Assembly: GCF_010994755.1 (NCBI RefSeq)
Contig: NZ_WHSB02000001.1
Span: forward strand, 434,001-498,000
Direction: 5' to 3'
Source of the DNA: Shinella lacus
GTDB taxonomy: Bacteria > Pseudomonadota > Alphaproteobacteria > Rhizobiales > Rhizobiaceae
Length of the DNA stretch: 64,000 nt
Both the position numbers and the translations under genes were made by a program. The notes beneath the pieces were generated by a model that was not told where the DNA came from, made no database searches, and worked only from the letters and a program-made list of their open reading frames with translations. Below are positions 57,073 to 64,000 of this stretch, piece by piece. Numbering within the stretch: position 1 is the first letter of the stretch; each line of letters starts with the position of its first letter.

Positions 57073-57621
57073 ATGGAAGCCACATTCGGACAGGTGGAAT
57101 TCACCAATGGCGCCGGCGCGCTGAAGAACCGCATCCGTCTTGCCGACGGTCCGCTCGACCTCACCTGGCAGCATTGCGGCGTTACCTCGGAGTTCCTGGG
57201 CGACTTCTTCGCCCTGCAACGGGTGGAGAAGGGCGGCGACTATAACGAAGCGCGTCACTCGATCGGCTACCTGACGAACGAGCTTTTGGAAAACGCGCTG
57301 AAATTCCGCCATGGTAACGGCATCACGCTGGAAGCCTCGCTTGACGGCGCCTCCTTTGAGATCCGTATCAGCAACGTGATCACCCAGGAGACGGCCGGAA
57401 AATTCCAGGCGCTGCTCGCCGAACTGACGACGCGCGATCCGGGCGAGCTTCTCATCGAACGCATCGAAGAAAATGCGGAGAACATGAATTCGAGCGGCTC
57501 GGGCCTTGGCCTGCTCACCTTAATGAGCGACTATGGCGCGCGTCTCGGCTGGCGTTTTCAACCGGCGACTGAGCCGGATACAATGCGCCTCGAAACCTAC
57601 GCCGCCCTCGAGATCGTTTGA
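57073..57621 (+). CDS. GHKL-type kinase/anti-STAS protein (slr1658-like)
   Basis: 182 residues. The N-box is NELLENALKF (69-78) with Asn 74 present, and the G2 box is SGSGLGLLTL (141-150). The layout matches the slr1658-type regulators that pair with an slr1659-type STAS protein. It should phosphorylate the STAS protein encoded 30 bases downstream, while the PP2C upstream reverses this. Its relative at 53021 has lost the key residues. Kinase activity and partner are inferred from family context. Confidence 0.8.
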   Translation: MEATFGQVEFTNGAGALKNRIRLADGPLDLTWQHCGVTSEFLGDFFALQRVEKGGDYNEARHSIGYLTNELLENALKFRHGNGITLEASLDGASFEIRISNVITQETAGKFQALLAELTTRDPGELLIERIEENAENMNSSGSGLGLLTLMSDYGARLGWRFQPATEPDTMRLETYAALEIV

Positions 57622-57651
57622 GCAGATATTACCGGGAGTTGATTGTAAAAA

Positions 57652-57990
57652 ATGGAAATCAAGACAAACGAATATAGGGTCTGGAGCGAGGGTTCGGCGA
57701 TCCATTACGAAGGCACGATGCGCCTTTCCGGTACGGAAGCCTATGCGCCCATCCTCGACCTCATGAAACAGGTGCTGGACGAGAAGCCGGAGAGCATCAC
57801 GCTCGATTTGTCCGGGCTCGAATTTCTGAACTCCTCCGGCATCAACCTGCTCGCGAAATTCACCATCGACGTGCGCAAGCAGCCGGGCACCGGCCTGATG
57901 GTCAAGGGCAGCACGCAGATTCCGTGGCAGTCGAAATCCCTGCCGAACCTCAAGAAGCTGCATCCCGCCGTCAACCTGGTAATCGCCTGA
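57652..57990 (+). CDS. STAS-domain partner-switch protein (slr1659-like)
   Basis: 112 residues, a single STAS domain. [22 protein letters not shown] carries the phospho-acceptor serines S61/S62 (N60-S-S-G), and the C-terminus has [23 protein letters not shown] as in the slr1659 group. It probably cycles between phosphorylated (by 57073) and free (via a PP2C) forms and passes the state to an unknown target. Its last 20 bases overlap the 3' end of the kinase gene on the opposite strand. Confidence 0.85.
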   Translation: MEIKTNEYRVWSEGSAIHYEGTMRLSGTEAYAPILDLMKQVLDEKPESITLDLSGLEFLNSSGINLLAKFTIDVRKQPGTGLMVKGSTQIPWQSKSLPNLKKLHPAVNLVIA

Positions 57991-58729
57991 CCGCCAGCAG
58001 CCGCACGAAATCTGCGGCGGACGGACGTTTCGCCGCTTCCCCCAACCCGGTCCGCAGCAGACGCAGCAGGTCGGGCTCGTCGTGTTCCAAGGCATCCGGA
58101 ACCGCGAATGCCGACTGTTCTCCGGCGATCCGCCGGCACACCACAGCTTCCGCATCGCCGGAATAGGGTTTCTGCCCCGTCAGCAGGAACAGGCCGAGGG
58201 CTGCGAGCGACCATAGGTCCGCTTCCGGCCCGACGGCTCCGCCGGTAAGCTGCTCGGGCGCCATCCAGGCCGGCGTGCCGGAAAGCTCTTCACGCTGGAG
58301 ATCGTCGCCGGGCGTTCCGGCAATGCCGAAATCGATAAGCACCGGCGTCTCGCCGCGAAATAGCACATGCGCAGGCTTCACATCGCGATGCACCACGCCT
58401 CGAGCGTGGATGTAGGCAAGCGCATCGGCTAGGCGAGAAAGCAATGCCGCGACCACGGAAGGCACGACCGGCGGCTCAGGCAGCGCGTCTTCCAGCGCTT
58501 CGAAGGCGATCCAGTTTTCGCCCTCGCCAAGAAGTCGCGGCAGCGCGGGATGCGGCAGGAGATGCGTGAACCGGCGCTCCCGCTCGAACCGGCGCAAGGC
58601 CCCGGTGTCCTGCACCTCCACCACCCGCTTGACGACGACGGGCGTGCCCTCCCCGATCCGCGATCGGTAGACCAGGACGGGGCCACGCCCGCGCAGCACC
58701 TCCCAAACCGGCGGCACGCCGTCGCCCAT
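57971..58729 (-). CDS. Ser/Thr protein kinase of the T6SS locus (PpkA/ImpN-like)
   Basis: 252 residues, a bare kinase domain. ATP lysine in VVVKRVV, catalytic loop [14 protein letters not shown] in LIDFGIAG, and the activation segment [14 protein letters not shown] with [19 protein letters not shown]. The Asn of HRDxKxxN is His here, so metal handling may be altered. In rhizobial imp clusters a Ser/Thr kinase (ImpN) controls assembly by phosphorylating FHA proteins. ATG 58729 lies 4 bases after the methyltransferase stop. Its 3' end overlaps the STAS gene tail to tail. Confidence 0.85.
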   Translation of the reverse strand: MGDGVPPVWEVLRGRGPVLVYRSRIGEGTPVVVKRVVEVQDTGALRRFERERRFTHLLPHPALPRLLGEGENWIAFEALEDALPEPPVVPSVVAALLSRLADALAYIHARGVVHRDVKPAHVLFRGETPVLIDFGIAGTPGDDLQREELSGTPAWMAPEQLTGGAVGPEADLWSLAALGLFLLTGQKPYSGDAEAVVCRRIAGEQSAFAVPDALEHDEPDLLRLLRTGLGEAAKRPSAADFVRLLAVRRLPG

Positions 58730-58733
58730 GGCG

Positions 58734-60272
58734 CTAGATCGCGCCGACCCGCCGCCACATCGGCAGGGCCACGGCAATGATCATTTCGACATTCTCCCGG
58801 ATGACGCGCAGCGCCTGCGCATCGTCCTCGATCGGCACGCCGCCGTTGCGCAGACGGTCGCCGCGCTCCTGCAACTGGGCGTGAATGGCAGTTGTCACCG
58901 CGTCGGCCTCCGGCTCGGCGCCATCGACCAGCACCTCGTAGGCCAGCATTTCGAACAGGCGCACTGTGATACCGGAGCCAAGACCGGCGGCGGCCAGCGC
59001 GCAGACGGCACGCGCCTCGTCGGCGCAGATACGCAGGTGGGCGCGGTTGTAACGCCGTACCGAGGCCACCCCCTCCTCCGTCACAGCATTCGGCAGTGCC
59101 ATCGCCTGGCGCGAGCCGATCAGCATACCCAGTACCTCGCGCTCAGTAGCGCTCGAACCGTCCGCCTCCGGCAGGCTCCTGAGTTCACCGATCGTCATCG
59201 GGCGTGCGACAAGGGCATCCAGGGCTGGGCGGTAGAAACTCTCATTGAGAGCCGCCTCACCGACAGGCACCTTCACTGCCAGCTTGATCTCAGACGGTGG
59301 CACGACGAGGCAGAGCCCGCGGGCCGCAAGCCGCTGCTCCAACCGCCGTGGCGCGATCGGTCGAGCACCGCGCATGTAAATGTCGCGGCGGAAGCTGCGG
59401 ACAAGGAAAAAATCCCTGGCGGTTTCGGCATAGACCTCAGGAAAACCCTCGACGAGACTGCGCTGTTCGGCGGTCATGGAAAGGTCTGGATAGTTCTCGA
59501 AGAGATTGGCGGTCGCAGCGAAGGAAAGTTTCGCCTCCGCCAGATCCCGCGCAACGTCGATCTGGTAGCAGGGCGCCCAATGCGCGTTCAAATATTCGTG
59601 GCTGAGGTAAGCGGTGCCATCCGCCCGCTCCGTATCCAGTCGGTCGAGCATGTCGATCGAGATCATGTCGGCGCCGGCGGCGGAAAAGGCGCGCGCCATG
59701 TCGAGCCCGCGCAGCACGCGTCGGTCGCTGCGATCATTGTCGAGCGACGCGGTGAGGCTGACCAGCCGCTGCATCGGCATCGACGACGTCCAGCGTGGCA
59801 GGGCATTATAAGTGACATAGAGCAGCCCGCCGGGCTTCAGATAACGCGCGGCAAAGCGAACGATATGGCCACGGTTTTCCGTGCTGACCCAACTCCAGAC
59901 GCCGTGCAGCGCGATATAGTCGAACATCGGCAGGCCAGCGTAACCGCCATCGGCGAGGTCTTCGAAGGACGCTTCTTCCAGGCGGATGTTGCCTACCCCG
60001 CCGGCGTCAGCAAGCGCGCGGCCTCTTGCGATATGGGCCGGGTTGAAATCAAAGCCCCAGACGCTGCTTTGCGGATTGGCCGCGGCGATCGTCAGCGCCG
60101 TCTCGCCGACCCCGCAACCCAGCTCGCAATAGGCGAAGGGCGCGCCCTCCTCGACCGGCGGCTCGATGCCGCGCAACAGGCAGGCCACATCCATATGTGC
60201 TGGCGTCTGCTCGACATAAAATCCGGGCAGATATTCGATGTCGGAAACGTAGCCGTTGGTCCAGTCGTTCAT
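58734..60272 (-). CDS. SAM methyltransferase with regulatory domain, T6SS-linked
   Basis: 512 residues. The class I methyltransferase core is N-terminal (CELGCGVGETALTIAAANP, WGFDFNPAHI, FDYIALHGVWSWVS, LKPGGLLYVTYNALPRW). The C-terminal half resembles the methyltransferase regulatory domain family (MethyTransf_Reg), found after such cores. It lies between tssG and the kinase gene, 12 bases from tssG. Substrate unknown; methylation of a secretion or signalling protein is possible. It is not related in domain layout to the STAS-methyltransferase at 53536. Confidence 0.85.
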   Translation of the reverse strand: MNDWTNGYVSDIEYLPGFYVEQTPAHMDVACLLRGIEPPVEEGAPFAYCELGCGVGETALTIAAANPQSSVWGFDFNPAHIARGRALADAGGVGNIRLEEASFEDLADGGYAGLPMFDYIALHGVWSWVSTENRGHIVRFAARYLKPGGLLYVTYNALPRWTSSMPMQRLVSLTASLDNDRSDRRVLRGLDMARAFSAAGADMISIDMLDRLDTERADGTAYLSHEYLNAHWAPCYQIDVARDLAEAKLSFAATANLFENYPDLSMTAEQRSLVEGFPEVYAETARDFFLVRSFRRDIYMRGARPIAPRRLEQRLAARGLCLVVPPSEIKLAVKVPVGEAALNESFYRPALDALVARPMTIGELRSLPEADGSSATEREVLGMLIGSRQAMALPNAVTEEGVASVRRYNRAHLRICADEARAVCALAAAGLGSGITVRLFEMLAYEVLVDGAEPEADAVTTAIHAQLQERGDRLRNGGVPIEDDAQALRVIRENVEMIIAVALPMWRRVGAI

Positions 60273-60284
60273 GAAAAATCCTAA

Positions 60285-61376
60285 CTAGCGCAAATGTGGC
60301 GGCGGGCGGAATTGGATGGAAGCGGGTTTTTGGCGCGGGCGGGCGGGCTGGAGCCAGGTGTTCCAGCCGAGACGGCTTGCCTTCGGCTCTTCGCGATGCC
60401 CGCCGAGTTGCAACGCCGGAACTTGGTCGGGCTTTAGTTCCAAGCGGATGTTGAACATCTTGTCGGCGCCGAGTGCGCCCGCAGCAAGGTCCGTGAGCAG
60501 GCGCGCGCGTTTTCCATCCGGCAGCAGCGAACGGAAGGCGGGATAATCCAGCGCCTCCAGGCAGATCGTCACGGCGGACTGGATGTCGAAGGTCTTCGTG
60601 CCGATCACCGCGTCGTCGCCCAGACGCGCGAAGGCGCCCTTCGGCTGGGCGCGGTCAGGCAGGCGCGTGCGGTCGGAAGACGCGATCGGATACCATTCCC
60701 CGGAAAACTGCTCGACGCGCAGCCTGTGGCCGAGCGCGCCGGAGAGCGCCCGCTCGATCGCCGTGGCGGAGCGGCCCTGCCGGGCAAGCAGGCCACCGAA
60801 GAAGACGAAGGCGTGATCGCCGATATGCGTCCGGTTCGCTGTCGCCGGAAGCCCAAGCCCGACGAGGGATTTCAACGCATGGTCGATGGTGGCGGCGGTG
60901 CCAAGCTGGGCCGCCCGCTCACGCTCGATGGCGGGACGGTATTTTGCCCAGGCGTTGTAAAGCAACCCGGAAAGCCGGTTGTTGAAGACGTCGAAGAATT
61001 CGCGCAGCGCAAAATTGCGCTCGCGCACGCTTACCTGCACGAGTTCGCTCAGCGCATGCGGAAGCACTCCCGAAGGGCCTGTGAGACCGACCAGCGTCTG
61101 CGTCATCTCGACCGGCCCGCCACCACGTGGCCTGCGCACGGAGAGAACCTCGGCAGAGGCGAAACCGAGTGGCACCGACGAGCGGATTTTTAGCGCCGCG
61201 CGCTCTGGATCCACGCCCTGCCCGACGGGATCGACCGGCTGATGCGAAACGTCACGCCCCTTCTCGGCGCCGAGCGCCTCCAGCAGGCGAACCATCTGGA
61301 AGAGCTCGAAAGCCTGCGGTGCCTCAAAGACACTCGCAACTAGAGAAGAATTCGATCGCCTGCCCGTGCCGGCCAT
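60285..61376 (-). CDS. tssG: Type VI secretion baseplate protein TssG
   Basis: 363 residues. TssG (ImpH/VasB) landmarks: FELFQMVRLLEALG near the N-terminus, KIRSSVPLGFASAEVLSV, LTGPSGVLPHALSELV, FNNRLSGLLYNAWAKYRPAIE, FQQFSGEW-type segment VEQFSGEWYP, and a C-terminal LGWNTWLQ. It is part of the baseplate wedge with TssE, TssF and TssK. ATG 61376 lies inside tssF (37-base overlap), so it depends on tssF translation. Confidence 0.92.
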   Translation of the reverse strand: MAGTGRRSNSSLVASVFEAPQAFELFQMVRLLEALGAEKGRDVSHQPVDPVGQGVDPERAALKIRSSVPLGFASAEVLSVRRPRGGGPVEMTQTLVGLTGPSGVLPHALSELVQVSVRERNFALREFFDVFNNRLSGLLYNAWAKYRPAIERERAAQLGTAATIDHALKSLVGLGLPATANRTHIGDHAFVFFGGLLARQGRSATAIERALSGALGHRLRVEQFSGEWYPIASSDRTRLPDRAQPKGAFARLGDDAVIGTKTFDIQSAVTICLEALDYPAFRSLLPDGKRARLLTDLAAGALGADKMFNIRLELKPDQVPALQLGGHREEPKASRLGWNTWLQPARPRQKPASIQFRPPPHLR

Positions 61377-63175
61377 GTCTTCAGCTTTCCGCTTCGCCCC
61401 CTCACCAGGGCGGTGAGCCGTGAGAATGAATTGACGCTCGCATAGAGACCCAGGAAGCGCTCGATGATGCTGGCCATCAGGAAGACGCCGTTGCCGGAGA
61501 AATTGCTCTCCTCGAAGGTCATCGTCACATCGACCCCCCGGCAGAAAGCGCTTTGGCCAAAACTCCTGACACGCGCCGTACCGCTTTGCGATGACAGCGC
61601 CGTGATGCCGTCGATCAGGGCGCGGGTTTCGGCGGAATTGCGGAAATCGTAGAGCAGCAGGATTTCCTTCAACGCCTCTACGCCGCCATCCGAGACGAGC
61701 GAGAGATGGTTGAGCGCCAGATGCGAGATCAGCCGCCAGCGCCCGCCCTGGCCATAATGCGGCCGGATCGTCGGGGTCGGCACGGTGAGGAGACGCATGG
61801 TCTTCACCATCGGCACCGGCTCGACCATGCGCAGTAGCGGCTGGCCGCCGCCGAAGGGCAGACGCTCTGGCCGGTTGCGGTTGAGGCAGAGCGTCTCCAC
61901 CGAAAGCACGTCGTCGGCAATGGCCTTCGGGTTGAAATCCGGATCGGAGAGCGAGAGGAACACCTCGCTGCCGGGGTTCTCTTCCTCGGCCTGCCGGCGA
62001 TGGGAAAGCCACCAGGCGGCCGACCGTTCCTCGCCGCGCAGCGCCTCGCCATCGGCGCCGTGGCGGATTCCGTAGAACGGCAGCAGCGCCCGCGCGTCGC
62101 CTTCGGCGGTTACGGTGGAGACGCCTTCGATGCTGTAGACTTCCAGCGCATGCAGCCGGCGGCTATCGGGCACGACGCGGTATTCGGTGACGGTCCGGTC
62201 GAGCTTGATCGGCTCGGCCGCCTGCGGAAACAGGTTGACGATCGGCGTGCAGCCGAGCGCGAAGGCGGCAGCCGTGAGCGAACGTTCGAGACTCGGCACG
62301 GAACGGTTGAGATAGATGAAGACGTCGAGCGTGCGGCCCTTGCCGGCAAGGCGGGCCGCGTCCGGGAAAGCGAGATCGACGAACAGGAACTTTTCCGGGA
62401 AGGCGAAATATTCGGTGAGCAGCCGGTAGGCCGGGTGCGAGGCCTGCGGATAGGGCAACATGCTCTCGTCCTGGCCGAAACCGCCGGGCGACAGCGCCGA
62501 AGCATCGAGCATCGCCGGATTGCGGTCGTTTGCGCCTTCGGCGAAGGCGACAGCCACCGCGTCGTTCAACAGAAGCTCGTAGAGGGGATAGACCAACTGC
62601 GGCTGGCCGCGCAGGAAGAAGCGCAGGCGACCGGGATTATAGCTCGAAAAATCGAGGCCCTCGCCGGCCATTTCCAGCGTGAGGCGCAAGCAACCCGCCG
62701 CATTGTGCGCCTGCGGCGTCTCCGGCGCGGTGATGGGACGGCCGGTCAGCGTCGCGGAACGAACGACGACCGGGTGCAACGTGACGTCGAAACAGGTGGA
62801 GAAGCGGCAGCGCTCGCCGTCGACGGGCTCGGTATCGAGCAAAGTGCCCACGGGTACGTGATGTGGCTCCTGAAGCTCGACCTTCGGGTCGAGCTGGAGG
62901 ATGGACATGGAGGGGATCGGGCGGTCGAAATGCGGATAGAGGATGCCGAGCATGGCATTGGTCAGCTCGGGAAAATCGTCGTCCATCTTCTGCCGCACGC
63001 GGGCGGTGAGATAGGCGAAGGCCTCGATCAGGCGGCCGACATGCGGGTCTTCGATCGCATCCTCGGACAGCCGCAACCGGCCGGCAATGCGCGGGTTTTC
63101 CGCGGCAAAGGCGGCGGCGGCCCTGCGGATGCTGAGAAGTTCGCGGTTATAGTGGACGAGCAGATCATCCGACAT
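61340..63175 (-). CDS. tssF: Type VI secretion baseplate protein TssF
   Basis: 611 residues, TssF (ImpG/VasA) length. It begins MSDDLLVHYNRELLSIRRAAAAFAAENPRIAGRL and RLIEAFAYLTARVRQKMDDDFPELTNAMLGILYPH, and has FFLRGQPQLVYPLYELLLND and DVTMTFEESNFSGNGVFLMASIIERFLGLYASVNSFSRL, all TssF hallmarks. It builds the wedge with TssG at the cytosolic face. The ribosome site is modest (GAGAGGGG 12 bases away), and a short open frame with a strong site overlaps the start (see 63165-63242). Confidence 0.93.
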   Translation of the reverse strand: MSDDLLVHYNRELLSIRRAAAAFAAENPRIAGRLRLSEDAIEDPHVGRLIEAFAYLTARVRQKMDDDFPELTNAMLGILYPHFDRPIPSMSILQLDPKVELQEPHHVPVGTLLDTEPVDGERCRFSTCFDVTLHPVVVRSATLTGRPITAPETPQAHNAAGCLRLTLEMAGEGLDFSSYNPGRLRFFLRGQPQLVYPLYELLLNDAVAVAFAEGANDRNPAMLDASALSPGGFGQDESMLPYPQASHPAYRLLTEYFAFPEKFLFVDLAFPDAARLAGKGRTLDVFIYLNRSVPSLERSLTAAAFALGCTPIVNLFPQAAEPIKLDRTVTEYRVVPDSRRLHALEVYSIEGVSTVTAEGDARALLPFYGIRHGADGEALRGEERSAAWWLSHRRQAEEENPGSEVFLSLSDPDFNPKAIADDVLSVETLCLNRNRPERLPFGGGQPLLRMVEPVPMVKTMRLLTVPTPTIRPHYGQGGRWRLISHLALNHLSLVSDGGVEALKEILLLYDFRNSAETRALIDGITALSSQSGTARVRSFGQSAFCRGVDVTMTFEESNFSGNGVFLMASIIERFLGLYASVNSFSRLTALVRGRSGKLKTWPARAGDRILL

Positions 63176-63242
63176 GGGCTGGCCGAACCCCTCTCCAACG
63201 CCTTGTCGATTCGTAACGGCATCCCGGCGGTTGCGCGGACAT
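63165..63242 (-). other. Possible 25-codon leader frame overlapping the tssF start
   Basis: ATG 63242 is preceded by AAGGAG with ideal spacing, and the frame (M-S-A-Q-P-P...V-G) ends at TGA 63167, 11 bases inside tssF. The peptide itself is featureless. It may couple ribosome flow into tssF, whose own ribosome site is weak; it could equally be chance. Confidence 0.3.
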
Positions 63243-63286
63243 TGGCGTACTCCTTCTCACCCTGTCAAGGAACCGTCGGGACCTCG

Positions 63287-64000
63287 TCATAGGGTGGGGC
63301 ACTTGAAATCGGACAACGTATCGCGCGCGAACGGATTGCGGGTCGCGGGTGCCGTCAGCCGCATGAGAACGGCCCGGTTGCCGACCCGGAACTGGTAGGT
63401 CACCACGTCGGTCGGGTTCTTGTCGACTTTGCGGCCCTGGTCGAAAAGCCGGAAGAGCGCCCAGGCGCCCTGCTCCGTCAGGATATTGCGCTGGCCGGCG
63501 ACCTCGGGCGTCATCGACATGGAGGCGCCCGCCACCAGGTTTTCCGGCGGCCAGAGATATTGCGTGCCCGCCGGCGGGCCGTGGCTGTAACTGGCCACCT
63601 TGCCGCCAATATCGAGCAGGAAGGCCCGCGCGGTCGCATCGAGCTTGCCGACCTCGACGGTGAAATCGACATTCGGTTTCTCCTGCCCGGCGAAGAAGAC
63701 CGTCTCGATATCATCCGCCTTCTCGAAGGCCGCGAGCACGGCATCGGGGAAACCGAGACCGAATTGCTGGCCGGCCTTCCAGCGCCAAGGCTTCGTCGTC
63801 CGGTCTATATAGGGTTTCAGGTAGTCGTTGCGGAACCCGGCAATGGCACCCTGCGGCCCGAAGAGCCGCGAAAAATCGTCGAGCGAGGCATCGTTGATAC
63901 TCTCGGTGTCGAAGGGATAGCGGCCGATCGTCGTCGCGGTGCAGAGCGGCAGCACCGTCGAGGTCCAGATTTCCGCCAGCCGCTCGCGCGAGCTTCCCCC
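63287..64000 (-). CDS. tssM: C-terminus of type VI secretion protein TssM (IcmF/ImpL), cut by window edge
   Basis: The frame is open from the right edge through 63287, giving about 237 residues: ...IWTSTVLPLCTATTIGRYPFD, LFGPQGAIAGF, YIDRTTKPWRWKAGQQFGL and SYSHGPPAGTQYLWPP, the signature of the TssM C-terminal domain. TssM is an inner-membrane protein of the TssJLM channel that contacts TssJ outside. The stop is 111 bases before tssF. Only the periplasmic end is visible. Confidence 0.93.
   Translation of the reverse strand, partial: GGSSRERLAEIWTSTVLPLCTATTIGRYPFDTESINDASLDDFSRLFGPQGAIAGFRNDYLKPYIDRTTKPWRWKAGQQFGLGFPDAVLAAFEKADDIETVFFAGQEKPNVDFTVEVGKLDATARAFLLDIGGKVASYSHGPPAGTQYLWPPENLVAGASMSMTPEVAGQRNILTEQGAWALFRLFDQGRKVDKNPTDVVTYQFRVGNRAVLMRLTAPATRNPFARDTLSDFKCPTL

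Overview
The window looks like an accessory or catabolic region from an alphaproteobacterium of the Rhizobiaceae type (Rhizobium, Agrobacterium, Shinella or Ensifer-like). This rests on high GC, dense ABC importers with LysR, GntR, TetR and SorC regulators, BetI-like and VC1184-like families, and an imp-type type VI secretion (T6SS) locus. The genus is an inference. Genes are tightly packed, often with 4-base ATGA overlaps. No tRNA, rRNA, CRISPR array or insertion sequence was seen, and no gene-free stretch exceeds 300 bases.

Region by region. 1-4300: a cut-off exported protein, a BetI-like TetR regulator, a HAMP-GAF-GGDEF diguanylate cyclase and a DHA2 efflux pump. 4300-14000: two divergent operons for a sugar or polyol. 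One holds a ribose-type ABC importer and an SDR; the other holds a split transketolase, an FGGY kinase, a SorC-type regulator and a second SDR. A GTGAATAAA/TTTATTCAC motif occurs at the + operon promoter and in front of the regulator gene. 14000-16010: a minus-strand cluster of tiny proteins around a DapA-fold protein that has lost both the catalytic lysine and the conserved tyrosine. 16100-20300: LysR/SDR pair, an MFS remnant, a BASS transporter and a fatty acid desaturase. 20400-23700: two PLP enzymes around a LuxR regulator. 23800-31600: aldehyde dehydrogenase, N-formylglutamate-amidohydrolase-like enzyme, LysR, GMC oxidoreductase, glutamine-synthetase-like ligase and APC permease, together resembling a rewired gamma-glutamylation (Puu-like) pathway. 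31600-46000: a long minus operon (branched-chain-type ABC importer, GntR, oxoprolinase-type hydrolase A/B, zinc-ribbon miniprotein, GabT, GabD, SDR) plus divergent LivF and L-2-hydroxyglutarate oxidase, best read as lactam to omega-amino acid to dicarboxylate catabolism. 46000-47900: AraC regulator and a NAD(P)-binding protein.

47968-58000 is a signalling island. It has a DivK-like receiver, a hybrid histidine kinase and an exported c-haem Tll0287-type protein, then an RsbU-like phosphatase and a five-gene partner-switching operon. That operon carries two kinase-like/STAS pairs around a membrane PP2C phosphatase. One pair looks intact. In the other, the ATPase-fold protein has lost its metal-binding Asn, the STAS domain has lost its phospho-serine, and the STAS domain is fused to a SAM methyltransferase. 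I regard this as the most novel feature of the window.

57971-64000 is the end of a T6SS locus on the minus strand (tssM, tssF, tssG), followed by a methyltransferase with a regulatory domain and a Ser/Thr kinase whose 3' end overlaps the partner-switching operon tail to tail.
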